NCBI GenBank assembly: GCA_964344185.1
Contig: CAYFMN010000002.1
Location: 62,001 to 126,000, forward strand
Origin: JAJDAT01 sp964344185
Lineage (GTDB): Bacteria; Nitrospinota; Nitrospinia; Nitrospinales; JAJDAT01
Direction: 5' to 3'
Length of the DNA: 64,000 nt
A model generated the notes under the pieces. It was not told the origin of the DNA, did not search any database, and saw only the letters and a program-made list of their open reading frames with translations. A program made the translations under genes and the position numbers. Shown here one piece after another: positions 1-8,936 of the stretch; the stretch's first letter is position 1, and the number at the start of each line of letters is the position of its first letter.

Positions 1-701
1 GTCGAACTCACCCACCCTTCGGTAAATAATATTGGGCGATCAGTTTGAATCGTTAACCACTCCTTAGAATATTCAGCGTTAAAGCTTACTTCTTTAATTG
101 TCGTAGAAATTTCCGGGTTTCCAATTTTTGCAACCTTGCGTCTTGAACTTTCAGCTTTCATTTTATTTATAAACGCGAGGCGACTGCGAGCTCGCTTAAC
201 CATATCCCCTTTTGGAAAAAAATTTAATACAGTCTGAAATGATAAGGAAGCTGCGTCAAGGTTATTTTGAGCAAAGAATAATTCACCGGCGTGAAATAGC
301 GCGTCGTCGCCTAAATACCCATTTTTATCCGCTGAAGCCACCTCTTGAAAAGTAGCTAAAGCTTTTTTAAGATCTTCTGATTCGCCAAATCTGGCAAATG
401 ATTTTTGATATAACTTTGCGGAAGTAAATAATGCCTTATAACCTGAAATGGATTCTGGAAAAGAGAGCCAAATTTTCTTAAACCTCTGTGCGGTTCGTAT
501 CCACTTTTCTCTTCTTATTTCGGATTTACTAAACTTTACAAGTGAATAATACTCCGACTTTGCTTTTTTATACAAAGCTTCAGCCTTTGCATTCTTTACA
601 GGTTTAGAAAAAGTTGTCGAAGCGTTAAAAAAAATTAAAACGCCCAAAACTAAAACTTGTAAAGTTTTTCTCAGTAAAGTTTTTGTAACAAAAGGCTTCA
701 T
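1..701 (-). CDS. N-terminal part of a probable N-acetylmuramoyl-L-alanine amidase (runs off the window)
   Basis: The frame is open from an ATG at 701 to the window edge, so only about 233 N-terminal residues are present. It starts with a basic stretch and a hydrophobic signal segment (LLRKTLQVLVLGVLIFF), followed by TPR-like helices (LYKKAKSEYYSL, GDDALFHAGELF, FFPKGDMVKRA). It ends in what looks like the start of an AMIN domain (IKEVSFNAEYSKEWLTIQT). This order, TPR-like helices then AMIN then amidase_3, is known from periplasmic cell-wall amidases in several Gram-negative lineages. The catalytic domain would lie outside the window, so the amidase call is inference. It could also be another TPR/AMIN envelope protein. 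Confidence 0.5.
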   Translation of the reverse strand, partial: MKPFVTKTLLRKTLQVLVLGVLIFFNASTTFSKPVKNAKAEALYKKAKSEYYSLVKFSKSEIRREKWIRTAQRFKKIWLSFPESISGYKALFTSAKLYQKSFARFGESEDLKKALATFQEVASADKNGYLGDDALFHAGELFFAQNNLDAASLSFQTVLNFFPKGDMVKRARSRLAFINKMKAESSRRKVAKIGNPEISTTIKEVSFNAEYSKEWLTIQTDRPILFTEGWVSS

Positions 702-841
702 AATGTTAGTTTAATTATTTATTTTTTCTATCTCGCCAAAACTCAAAACAAAACCATAACTATTTAATTTTATTGTAGTTACGAGTATAGCGCTTTTATA
801 GAAAAGGGTCAACATAAGCCAAAATATCGGCTTCCAAAAAA

Positions 842-1570
842 CTATCGTCCCTGGGAGAGGCGTTGGGCAAGGAAAGGAGGCAACCCGTTTTTAAGTATTT
901 TTCTCTGGGTTTCCTCTAAATTATAGCTGAAACGATGGAAACTGAGTTCTCTAGCGCATGAATCAAACTTTGTAAAACAAGACTCAGGATTTCTATCTCT
1001 TGGTTGACCAAGGCTGCCAACATTTATTAAATACCTGGAGCCGGAGTTCAATTTGATAGTCGGTCCCTTGAGCGGCTTAATATCGCCTTTTGAAACTTCT
1101 TCAAAAGCGACTGGTTTGTGGGTATGCCCCATAAAGCAGAGTTCCTTTTCCAGGGCTTCAAAGTTTTCTAGAGCGTCTTCGTGGGAATTGAGATAATGCC
1201 AATCCTCCGGCTCAAATGGAGAAGAATGCACCCATATAATTCCTTCGTCTTCCAAATAAATTGGCAACGACCTTAAAAACTCATGGTTTTCTTTGGTTAA
1301 TGCTTTTTGGGTCCACAAAGTAGCGTGATAGGCGTAGGGATTAAAAGAAGAAATACTTATTTTGTCGCAAGCCGCGTAATCATGATTGCCAGCCAAAATA
1401 ATGTCTACTTTTTCCCGAATCAAATCCAGGACAGGATTAGGATCGGCTCCATAACCTACAATATCTCCAAGGCACACAAGCTTGTCGTGCGGAGTTTCTT
1501 CGGCTATTTCAAAAAAAGCCTGCAAAGCCTCCAGGTTGCTATGAACGTCCGAAAAAATAAGATAAACCAT
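842..1570 (-). CDS. Calcineurin-like metallophosphoesterase
   Basis: A 242-residue protein with the dimetal phosphoesterase motifs in order: SDVHSN near residues 7-12 (D8, H10), LGDIVGYG at 34-41, GNHD at 61-64, and GHTHKP at 148-153. These bind two divalent metals in the YfcE/MJ0936-type family, whose members cleave phosphodiesters or phosphomonoesters. No signal peptide is visible, so it should be cytoplasmic. The physiological substrate cannot be read from sequence. It is transcribed in the same direction as the riboflavin operon, about 120 bases downstream of nusB, and may be read through from it. Confidence 0.88.
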   Translation of the reverse strand: MVYLIFSDVHSNLEALQAFFEIAEETPHDKLVCLGDIVGYGADPNPVLDLIREKVDIILAGNHDYAACDKISISSFNPYAYHATLWTQKALTKENHEFLRSLPIYLEDEGIIWVHSSPFEPEDWHYLNSHEDALENFEALEKELCFMGHTHKPVAFEEVSKGDIKPLKGPTIKLNSGSRYLINVGSLGQPRDRNPESCFTKFDSCARELSFHRFSYNLEETQRKILKNGLPPFLAQRLSQGR

Positions 1571-1687
1571 TTGTACACATAAGAATAATCTCTAATCTAT
1601 ATAGAGTACAAAGAACTACCTAAATCGGCAATAAGTTAGGTGGGAAAAATATATATTTTTTGGAGAGTTCGACTACCTATTAGAAAT

Positions 1688-2113
1688 CTAGTTTGCTTCT
1701 TGAGCCAATGAGGAAGAAACATGGGAGTTAACTCGGTCGAGAATCCCGTTAACAAAATCGGAAGACTGTTGCCCGCCATATTTTTTAGCAATTTCAACAG
1801 CTTCATCGATTGCGACTTTTCCTGGAACATTTTTATGAAACATCAATTCGCAAGAGGCGAATCGTAAAATATTTCTGTCAATAGTTCCCATCCTTTCGAT
1901 GTCCCAATTATCGCTAAACTTTTTAATAATTTGATCGACTTCTTCCAAATTATTAAGCGTTGAATCAATCAATTCGAAAGTAAATTCTTTAGCCTGTTCT
2001 TTTCCAACCCAATCCCAAAACATTTTTTTTTGCGCTTCTAAATCGCCTTTATTGAGATCGTATAAATACAAAAATTTTAAAGTTAATTCCCTGGATTGAC
2101 GTCTTATTCCCAC
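1688..2113 (-). CDS. nusB: Transcription antitermination factor NusB
   Basis: A 141-residue all-helical protein beginning MGIRRQSRELTLKFLYLYD, the standard NusB opening. The conserved C-terminal part VAIDEAVEIAKKYGG followed by FVNGILDRV is also present. NusB binds boxA RNA with NusE (S10) in rRNA antitermination complexes. It is the last gene of the riboflavin operon, nine bases after ribH; a ribH-nusB pairing is widespread in bacteria. Length is normal and no anomaly is seen. Confidence 0.95.
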   Translation of the reverse strand: MGIRRQSRELTLKFLYLYDLNKGDLEAQKKMFWDWVGKEQAKEFTFELIDSTLNNLEEVDQIIKKFSDNWDIERMGTIDRNILRFASCELMFHKNVPGKVAIDEAVEIAKKYGGQQSSDFVNGILDRVNSHVSSSLAQEAN

Positions 2114-2122
2114 AATAAAAAT

Positions 2123-2590
2123 TTACTCCATTGCCTTAAACAAGTTTGCCATTTCCAAAGCCGCTAGAGCAGCTTCAGATCCTTTATTGCCAGCCTTCGA
2201 ACCCGCTCGCTCAATTGCTTGTTCAAGGTTATCCGTGGTCAAAATCCCAAATGAAACGGGTATAGTCGCTTCCATTGCCACGGCGGCCACTCCTTTGCTA
2301 GCTTCGGCGGCCACATACTCAAAATGCGGAGTCGCTCCTCGTATAATAGTCCCAAGACAAATAATGGCGTCGTATTTATTAGACTCAACCATTTTCTTTG
2401 CAGCCATAAAAATTTCAAAAGCTCCCGGCACTTTTACAATATCAACCGAATCATCTTCGACCCCATGACGGCAAAGAGAATCCAAAGCGCCGTCCACAAG
2501 TCGTCCCGTAATAAAATCGTTAAATCGGGCCGTGACAATGCCAAACTTGAGACCTGCCCCGATTAAGTTTCCTTCAATAATATTTGCCAT
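2123..2590 (-). CDS. ribH: 6,7-dimethyl-8-ribityllumazine synthase
   Basis: A 155-residue lumazine synthase. It condenses 5-amino-6-ribitylamino-uracil with 3,4-dihydroxy-2-butanone 4-phosphate to form 6,7-dimethyl-8-ribityllumazine, the penultimate riboflavin step. Visible family motifs are FGIVTARFND near the start, VPGAFEIF around residue 55, CLGTIIRGATPHFEYV around 78-93 with the catalytic His, and VSFGILTTDNLEQA. It lies between ribBA (11 bases upstream) and nusB. Length is typical and all expected motifs are intact. Confidence 0.97.
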   Translation of the reverse strand: MANIIEGNLIGAGLKFGIVTARFNDFITGRLVDGALDSLCRHGVEDDSVDIVKVPGAFEIFMAAKKMVESNKYDAIICLGTIIRGATPHFEYVAAEASKGVAAVAMEATIPVSFGILTTDNLEQAIERAGSKAGNKGSEAALAALEMANLFKAME

Positions 2591-2601
2591 TCATTCCTCT
2601 C

Positions 2602-3816
2602 TTAGGAAATATTCTTCATAAGATGTCCCAACTTGGACTGTTTTGTCTTAAGGTATTTGACATTTTGCTCTTTAGGACTGATTTCGATTGGAACTCTTTC
2701 CACAATGCTCAAACCATAAGCTTCCAATCCAACAATTTTCCTGGGGTTATTAGTCATTAACCGGATTTTTCCCAATCCCAATTTACTTAAAATTTGAGCC
2801 CCAATCCCATATTCCCTTAAATCAGGCTTAAAGCCCAACGCTTCGTTTGCCTGCACGGTATCGTGACCTTGATCTTGAAGGGCATAAGCCTTTAGTTTAT
2901 TTATTATCCCTATACCTCTTCCTTCCTGATACAAATAAAGTAAAACTCCCAACCCTTCTTCCTGGATCATTTCCATGGCCCGGCTTAATTGTTCGCCGCA
3001 ATCGCATCGGAACGACCCAAAAACATCCCCCGTTAAACACTGGGAATGCACCCTGGTTAAAACTGGAACCGAAGGATCTATATTTCCCTTAACAAAGGCT
3101 ATGTGAACCTGATCAATCAACACATTACGAAAAGCGATCGATTTAAACTCGCCCCATTGAGTGGGAATAATAGTTTCCGCTTCTTTTTCAATTAAGGTTT
3201 CGCTTTGCAATCGAAATTCAACCAAGTCCTTAACGGTTATCATCTTTATTCCAAACTTCCTGGAAAACTCAGTCAATTGGGGAACTCTGGCCATAGTTCC
3301 GTCTTCGTTCATAATTTCGCAGATAACGCCCGAAGGGTTCAAACCTGCCAACCGGGCGATATCAACCGAACCTTCGGTTTGTCCATTCCGGACTAAGACC
3401 CCTCCCTCTTTGGCTTTGAGGGGAAAAATATGGCCGGGAACCGCCAAATCTTTTCTGGTAGATTTTGGGTCGATGGCTACTTGTATAGTTCGAGCCCTGT
3501 CTGCGGCGGAAATTCCAGTGGTCACACCCGTTTTTGCGTCAATTGATATAGTAAACGGGGTTTCAAACGCCGATTCATTTTCAGGAGCCATCATCGGCAA
3601 TCTTAATTCTTCAGCGCGCTCCTGAGTGAGAGTTAAGCAAACCAACCCCCTGCCATACTTGGCCATAAAATTAATCGATTCTGGAGTCGCTTTTTCAGCG
3701 GCGATCATTAAATCGCCTTCATTCTCACGATCTTCATCGTCGACAATAATAATCATTTCGCCATTTCGCACGGCTTCAATGGCTGTTGGAATATCGGTGA
3801 ATACGCTTTCGCTCAT
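2602..3816 (-). CDS. ribBA: Bifunctional DHBP synthase / GTP cyclohydrolase II
   Basis: A 404-residue fusion. Residues 1-200 are 3,4-dihydroxy-2-butanone 4-phosphate synthase with the acidic loop DDEDRENEGD at 26-35. Residues about 205-400 are GTP cyclohydrolase II, with zinc ligands C260, C271 and C273 in HSQCLTGDVFGSFRCDC and the YQEGRGIG substrate loop. Together they supply both precursors that feed RibD and RibH. The gene begins three bases after ribE. Both halves look complete; in some bacteria one half of such fusions is degenerate, but here the key residues are kept. Confidence 0.97.
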   Translation of the reverse strand: MSESVFTDIPTAIEAVRNGEMIIIVDDEDRENEGDLMIAAEKATPESINFMAKYGRGLVCLTLTQERAEELRLPMMAPENESAFETPFTISIDAKTGVTTGISAADRARTIQVAIDPKSTRKDLAVPGHIFPLKAKEGGVLVRNGQTEGSVDIARLAGLNPSGVICEIMNEDGTMARVPQLTEFSRKFGIKMITVKDLVEFRLQSETLIEKEAETIIPTQWGEFKSIAFRNVLIDQVHIAFVKGNIDPSVPVLTRVHSQCLTGDVFGSFRCDCGEQLSRAMEMIQEEGLGVLLYLYQEGRGIGIINKLKAYALQDQGHDTVQANEALGFKPDLREYGIGAQILSKLGLGKIRLMTNNPRKIVGLEAYGLSIVERVPIEISPKEQNVKYLKTKQSKLGHLMKNIS

Positions 3817-3819
3817 AAT

Positions 3820-4476
3820 TTACTCAAATCCATAACGTTTTAGGAATTCAGGAGTTATCGGCATCTCTCCCGATGATCGGTCTCCTAAAATTTTCTCGCA
3901 AGCTTTAACTACATATTTACCAATCATATCACATTCTAAATTAACCTTATCTCCGATTTTCCGATCTTTAAGATTCGTATGATTCAAAGTAAAAGGAATC
4001 ACCGCAACGGAGAAACAGTTATCTCTACAGTCAAAAACGGTAAGACTGATCCCGTCAATAGCTACTGAACCCTTTTCAACTATATATGAAGCCATATTTT
4101 GGCTGTGTTTGAATCTAAATAAAGTCTGCCCTTCCTGCTTTTTTATTTCAATGATCGACCCAACTTCGTCGACATGTCCCATCACAAAGTGACCGCTCAT
4201 TTTAGTTTGAGGCGTTAAGGAACGCTCAAGATTCACATTGGAGTTAGCTCGAATATCTCTCAAAGAAGTTTTCTTCAGAGTTTCAGAGGAAAGATTGGCT
4301 GAAAATCCTTTTTCCAAAACCTCAATAGCGGTGAGGCATGTTCCATTTACGGCAATGCTTTCCCCTAACTCGATATTTTTAAAATCATCGGGAGTTTCTA
4401 TTTTAATCAAAACATCCGCCGATTTATTTTCGAGAGCTTTTACCGCTCCAACTGCTTGAATAATTCCGGTAAACAT
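3820..4476 (-). CDS. ribE: Riboflavin synthase, alpha subunit
   Basis: A 218-residue protein starting MFTGIIQAVGAV, the signature opening of trimeric riboflavin synthase. It consists of two tandem lumazine-binding barrels; GTCLTAIEV in the first and GISLTVFDC in the second mark equivalent loops. It dismutates two lumazine molecules to riboflavin plus the pyrimidine substrate. The start codon overlaps the last base of ribD, indicating translational coupling. Length and motif content are typical. Confidence 0.97.
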   Translation of the reverse strand: MFTGIIQAVGAVKALENKSADVLIKIETPDDFKNIELGESIAVNGTCLTAIEVLEKGFSANLSSETLKKTSLRDIRANSNVNLERSLTPQTKMSGHFVMGHVDEVGSIIEIKKQEGQTLFRFKHSQNMASYIVEKGSVAIDGISLTVFDCRDNCFSVAVIPFTLNHTNLKDRKIGDKVNLECDMIGKYVVKACEKILGDRSSGEMPITPEFLKRYGFE

Positions 4477-5573
4477 TAGAAATAACCTTCAACTAGAAAA
4501 TCGTCGCCGACTTTTTTTGTACTCACATTTTTCAGGCGAACTGCGTCCTTGAGCTTTTTGACCCCTTCGCCCCCAATAAAACCAGGAGCCCGTTCGCCGC
4601 CTATAAGGATTGGCGCCATAAATAACATCGCCTTATCGATAACATTTTCTTTGAAAGCGGAAGCGTTTAATAAAGCCCCGCCTTCCAATAAAACGCTCGT
4701 AATATCTCTACGCCCAAGTTCTTCAAGTAAGGCGTTTAATTTAAAATTCTTACCTACCGGCAGAGCTAAAACATCAACGCCCATATCGCGTAATTTTTTT
4801 TCTTTTCCTTTAGAAAGTTTAGGAGAAGTCGCATAAATAACTTTATCCATATTGGCGTTTTGAAAAACTTTCGCGCCAACCGGAATCCGACTCCGTCTAT
4901 CTAGGATAACCCTTACAGGATTTCTTAACTTTCGACCCTTTAATCGAACCGTCAATTTTGGATCGTCTTTTAATACCGTTCCAGACCCAACTAATATGGC
5001 GTCTACCTCTCCTCTGATTTCATGAACAAGTTTTCTGGATTGTTCGCAAGTAATCCACTGGGATTCTCCAGAATAGGTCGCAATTTTACCGTCAAGCGAC
5101 ATCCCTGACTTCATAATAACAAAAGGCTTCCCTGTTCGAATAAACTTAACAAAACTTTCGTTAAGACGTTCGCACTCCTTTTTAAGAACGCCAACTTCTA
5201 CCATTATTCCTTTTTTTCTTAAAATTCTGATTCCTTTATTATTTACAAGTTTGTTAGGATCGGTCATCCCAACATAAACTTTCTTTAACTTTGCCGATAT
5301 AATAGCTTCTACGCAAGGAGGAGTTTTACCATAATGGCAACAAGGTTCCAAATTGACAAATAAATCCGCTCCCTTCGCTTTAGTCCCGGCTTTTTTTATG
5401 GCTTCAACTTCGGCATGTGGTTTACCTGCCTGCTTATGATAACCTTCGCCGACAATCTCACCGTTTTTCACAATCACGGAGCCAACCATTGGATTAGGGC
5501 TGGTTCGGCCTTTGGCTTTTGCAGCTAGTTGCAATGCCCTGGCCATGAAAGCTTCTTTTTGTGAGTTCTTCAA
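4476..5573 (-). CDS. ribD: Bifunctional pyrimidine deaminase / reductase RibD
   Basis: A 365-residue fusion. The N-terminal deaminase has SPNPMVG near 25-31, HAEVEAI with zinc ligand H53, and PCCHYGKTPPC with C78 and C87. The C-terminal half is the 5-amino-6-(5-phosphoribosylamino)uracil reductase, with GKIATYSGESQWIT and LLEGGALLN. I choose the TTG at 5573 because residues KEAFMARALQLA align with the family's usual start; an ATG ten codons in is the alternative. The GAGG Shine-Dalgarno for the TTG lies inside the adjacent repeat. No FMN riboswitch is visible upstream. Confidence 0.95.
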   Translation of the reverse strand: MKNSQKEAFMARALQLAAKAKGRTSPNPMVGSVIVKNGEIVGEGYHKQAGKPHAEVEAIKKAGTKAKGADLFVNLEPCCHYGKTPPCVEAIISAKLKKVYVGMTDPNKLVNNKGIRILRKKGIMVEVGVLKKECERLNESFVKFIRTGKPFVIMKSGMSLDGKIATYSGESQWITCEQSRKLVHEIRGEVDAILVGSGTVLKDDPKLTVRLKGRKLRNPVRVILDRRSRIPVGAKVFQNANMDKVIYATSPKLSKGKEKKLRDMGVDVLALPVGKNFKLNALLEELGRRDITSVLLEGGALLNASAFKENVIDKAMLFMAPILIGGERAPGFIGGEGVKKLKDAVRLKNVSTKKVGDDFLVEGYF

Positions 5574-5677
5574 TTAAGGGAACCTCTAAAAATTGAGAAT
5601 TGCAAAGAGACTAGCCCTGATTATCAAGGGCTAGTCGGCAAGCTAGTAAAAATATGAATTATTAGAGGCCCTCTTAA
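5574..5677 (-). repeat. Family 1 palindromic repeat, subfamily A, at the ribD start
   Basis: A 104-bp element with imperfect terminal inverted repeats (TTAAGGGAACCTCTAA at one end, TTAGAGGCCCTCTTAA at the other) and a perfect 10-bp internal stem GACTAGCCCT / AGGGCTAGTC. Close copies lie at 17864-17970 and 43011-43115. Both ends carry TTAA, which may be a target duplication. The element abuts the ribD TTG codon and supplies its Shine-Dalgarno. It encodes nothing, which fits a MITE-like element. Confidence 0.85.
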
Positions 5678-5683
5678 ATCAGT

Positions 5684-6469
5684 TTATAAATCGTTTAAGA
5701 TTTCTTTTCTCTTTGCTCTATATTCTTCTTCTGTAATTATCTTTTCTTGCCATAACTTTTCAACCTCTAACAAACGACTTTTAATACTTGGTTTCAGGTC
5801 ATCATGATTTGATTGTTTCTTTTGAATAGAAATGGAGGGCCTTAAAGTGGGTAAAATATTAGATGAAATTGGAGAAATGTTTTTAAAAATTAACCAATTG
5901 GTTATATTTCGAGAAACTCGTTTTGACTTTTTCCAAAACCACTTTTTGTAAGCTTGATCTTTTTGAGCTACTAAAACCCAAGGTTCCCCGGTGACATCAA
6001 AACTATCGATATCCCATTTCTCCCAACGCAATATAGTAAATCTCCAATTTAACCCCTGGGGAGTTAGGAAAGTATCTCCTTTGATAAACTTTTTTCCAGA
6101 CCGACTAAAAATTTCAAAAGAAACTCTTTGGTTAGAATCGGCTTGTTCAAAATTCCTTTTAATTTTTGGCGCCAATTTTTTTATGACTTCATTTTTAAAA
6201 ATCCGCTTTTGATCCTGCCCAAAAAAAGATTTCTTCCTGTATTTTAACAACCCCATACTTTTTTGAATTGTTTTTAGCCGAAATGAGTATGGGTGGATAA
6301 CTTTCAATCCATATTTCCGTTTTTCTGATTTTTTAAAATTTTCAACGCCAACAGCAAATCCCGATAAATTAACGCCAAGCCTTTGTGCATGAACGGCAAA
6401 TGGATTAAAAAATATTATTGCAATAGTAATAATATATGCAAAGACATTTTTTTTTATTGCCCCTTCCAC
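5684..6469 (-). CDS. Exported protein with C-terminal SHOCT domain
   Basis: A 261-residue protein with an N-terminal hydrophobic signal (YIITIAIIFFNPFAVHAQ), so it is probably periplasmic. The last 30 residues (LLEVEKLWQEKIITEEEY then KRKEIL) match the SHOCT short helical hairpin, an oligomerisation module found at protein ends. The middle is basic and aromatic and is not recognised. The SHOCT assignment is firm, the rest is hypothetical. It follows the cytochrome/porin-like gene by 32 bases in the same direction, so the two are probably co-transcribed. Confidence 0.7.
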   Translation of the reverse strand: MEGAIKKNVFAYIITIAIIFFNPFAVHAQRLGVNLSGFAVGVENFKKSEKRKYGLKVIHPYSFRLKTIQKSMGLLKYRKKSFFGQDQKRIFKNEVIKKLAPKIKRNFEQADSNQRVSFEIFSRSGKKFIKGDTFLTPQGLNWRFTILRWEKWDIDSFDVTGEPWVLVAQKDQAYKKWFWKKSKRVSRNITNWLIFKNISPISSNILPTLRPSISIQKKQSNHDDLKPSIKSRLLEVEKLWQEKIITEEEYRAKRKEILNDL

Positions 6470-6501
6470 AATTTTAACCTCTTATTGAAACTGAACTTGA
6501 A

Positions 6502-7707
6502 TTAATAAGCAAAGACAATTCCAAACTCACCCGTGTGAGTCCTCTCCGGATGGTTGGAACTTGTTTTTTGTAAATCGCCCGTTATTTCAAACATGAATTT
6601 AAGGTTTCTCATTAGATAATAGGATAGATTAACAGTAAAAACATTAACGTCCAACTCTGGCTTTCGATCTACTTCAACCACATTATGCAGTAAAGAAAGT
6701 AGCCAGTCATCATTAAGGCTATGCGTTACCGCAGTAAATCCACCCCAGGATTTAATATCCCCAGGAACATTTTGAGTAAAGAGCCCATTTTGATCCTCGC
6801 CAAAAAGATAACTACCCCAAATATTCCAGTCTTCAAAAATGGTGAAATTAAAGTCTGGACCAAATCGGTAAAACTCATTCAATACCTTATTGGAGTTTTC
6901 TTCCCTTCCACTGTAGGCATAAATTCCAATTCCCTGATCTCCATAACTGAAAGAAACTCGACCATAGAAATTTTTATAAGGATCGGAATCAAAATTTCTT
7001 TGATTGTTTGCGTTGTTAATACCATTGCCGTTAGCGACGCCCGCTAATAATCCAACCCCAAAATCCTCCGTTACTTCAAAGCCATAGCTAAATTCGGCTC
7101 CACGGTCATAGACCAAGTTAAAACCGCTATCGCTCACCCGGGTTGTATAATAAGAATAGTCTTGGAAAGTGAGTCTCTGTTCTCGAGGAAAAATGGTGTC
7201 CGTAATTTGATATTGTCCAAGTCTTATATCGAATTCTTCAATATTAAAAGCGCTATTAAAATATAAAAAAGCGTCTTCAATCCCTGTTACTCCGCCTCTT
7301 TCGTCAAAGAAAAAATAAAAATAATACGAAATATCTTTTCTTAAAATACCATTAGTCAAGATCTTGGCGGAAAAAGGGGCTTCGAGGTCAAAATTAATCT
7401 CCGTATCATTTCGGATTCTATAAAATGAATCGACGCGAATGGCAAAGGGGAAGTGACTATGAAGCAATAATTTCCCTTCTTCAATTTCATCGGTAAAATC
7501 TTTTGGATCTTCATCGGGCATTTGATAGCCATTACCGGCAAAAGAATTTCCAAAGCTGTTAAGTTGTGGAAATCCTGTATGACACATAATGCAACTTAGT
7601 TTGTATTTTCGCGCAAAGAGTGGGATCGCAAAAACATTTTCTGAAAAAATACATAGGAAAAGAAAAACTGTTAAGAAAATGAAAAATATTCTTCGAATTT
7701 TTTTCAC
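6502..7707 (-). CDS. Outer-membrane beta-barrel protein with one N-terminal c-type heme motif
   Basis: I start at a GTG at 7707, six bases after a GGAGGAG ribosome site; the upstream GTG at 7725 lacks one. A signal peptide of about 27 residues is followed by YKLSCIMCHTGFPQLN, a CxxCH heme-binding motif at C39-H43. The remaining 350 residues alternate aromatic and polar residues (YYFYFFFDERGGV, GRVSFSYGDQGIGIYAY) and end in a phenylalanine-rich strand (GEFGIVFAY), typical of an outer-membrane barrel. This suggests a cytochrome-plugged porin, perhaps for electron transfer across the outer membrane. That function is inference. Confidence 0.72.
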   Translation of the reverse strand: MKKIRRIFFIFLTVFLFLCIFSENVFAIPLFARKYKLSCIMCHTGFPQLNSFGNSFAGNGYQMPDEDPKDFTDEIEEGKLLLHSHFPFAIRVDSFYRIRNDTEINFDLEAPFSAKILTNGILRKDISYYFYFFFDERGGVTGIEDAFLYFNSAFNIEEFDIRLGQYQITDTIFPREQRLTFQDYSYYTTRVSDSGFNLVYDRGAEFSYGFEVTEDFGVGLLAGVANGNGINNANNQRNFDSDPYKNFYGRVSFSYGDQGIGIYAYSGREENSNKVLNEFYRFGPDFNFTIFEDWNIWGSYLFGEDQNGLFTQNVPGDIKSWGGFTAVTHSLNDDWLLSLLHNVVEVDRKPELDVNVFTVNLSYYLMRNLKFMFEITGDLQKTSSNHPERTHTGEFGIVFAY

Positions 7708-8001
7708 TGCCGTCTCCTCCAACACATTTAAAATACAGATAGGTTTTATTTGGATTAAATTGTTAAATTAGCTTTAGGGGATTTTAGAAAAGTTAGAAAA
7801 CCTTAAAGAAATCGAAATTATTAAATCAATAAATACCTTGTAAATAAATAAAAATCGGGTTCTTATTCTATGTTAAAAATGCGCGCCTGGCGGATGGCAC
7901 GCAAAATATTAAAAAATAGAATCTCTGTTTTTCTTCAATATGGAGAAGTCCGCCTACAGAGTTTGAAAAATTAGTGTTTCTTTAAATGCAATTTCAAAAC
8001 C

Positions 8002-8316
8002 TCAGAATTTAAAAATTTTTGAGTTTCCATTTGCCAATATTTTCGCTTCCTTAAAATGTATTTTTGCTTTTCCATGTTTACCTAATTTGTCGTATGCCAA
8101 AGCTTCATTGAAGTATATCTCTCCGGTACGTTGAATATCTTCTGAAGCGTCAAAATGTTTAAGAGCAACATCGAAATGTCCCTGGTTAAATTCTTGGTTA
8201 TGTTTTTTGGCTTCTGCTTTCGCATCAAACGGTAATTCTAAAGGCGACTCTGCAAAAGCAATTAAAGGTGTGGAAACAAAGAACAGGGTTATCAAAACTA
8301 CAATTAATTTTTTCAT
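8002..8316 (-). CDS. Small secreted TPR-like protein
   Basis: The start is the ATG at 8316, preceded by TTGGAG at good spacing; upstream codons in frame are not needed. The 104-residue protein opens with a clear signal peptide (MKKLIVVLITLFFVSTPLIA, then FAES). The mature part has two TPR-like helical pairs (HFDVALKHFDAS, IYFNEALAYDKLGKHGKAK). It is probably a periplasmic protein-protein interaction module. No specific partner can be named. Confidence 0.75.
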   Translation of the reverse strand: MKKLIVVLITLFFVSTPLIAFAESPLELPFDAKAEAKKHNQEFNQGHFDVALKHFDASEDIQRTGEIYFNEALAYDKLGKHGKAKIHFKEAKILANGNSKIFKF

Positions 8317-8936
8317 TTTGCAAACTCCAATAAAGGTTATTAAACGGCTATCCATCAGCCTGTATGGGAATTTGCGCTAGTTTTCTTAAATGTTCCATCC
8401 GGCTTTTGACTTAGGCTAAAAGTCAATTTATTTCAATAATTTATGAAGGCCCATAGGTCAAATGGAAGATAATAAAATAGCCAATCGGTTGGGTACTTTT
8501 TATTTTTAAAAATAAATGTTGCTTGGTTTTGAAAATTCGAAAGTAGTAAATACTCTGAAAAAATACCGCAAGTTCCGAACCGTTAGCTAAACCAATTGGG
8601 TTGAGATTGCTACTAAACGGTTTTCAATTTTGGAGAAAAATCACGTTTGATTTCAATTACTCATAGGTTGCCATTTGGAATAGCGCGCAGATGCGCCAGG
8701 TTAATTAAGTTTTCAATCACAAACCCTTCCCTACCTGCTTGCAGCCAAGGAGAACAACGGCGGGAAATTTTTCCAGACGGTCGATGACAAGCTTTTGTAA
8801 GTCTCTCTATCATCCTTGTAATAATGGCTATTAATGACAGATTTGCAATGATGTAACTCTGAACGCAAAAGCTATTTCGCTGGAAAAAGTGGGAAAAATC
8901 AAACTCGAAAAGTTAAAAGAAAGGCAGGTAAGATAA
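8317..8936. other. Intergenic stretch without recognised gene
   Basis: About 620 bases between the small TPR-like gene and motB. I find no convincing start with a ribosome site, no conserved motif in any frame, and no copy of the window's repeat families. It probably contains the promoter of the small TPR-like gene at its left end. Confidence 0.5.

Noticed and set aside
5578..5680. Possible FMN riboswitch before ribD
   Set aside because: The sequence is a family 1 repeat; none of the conserved FMN-switch core strings is visible.
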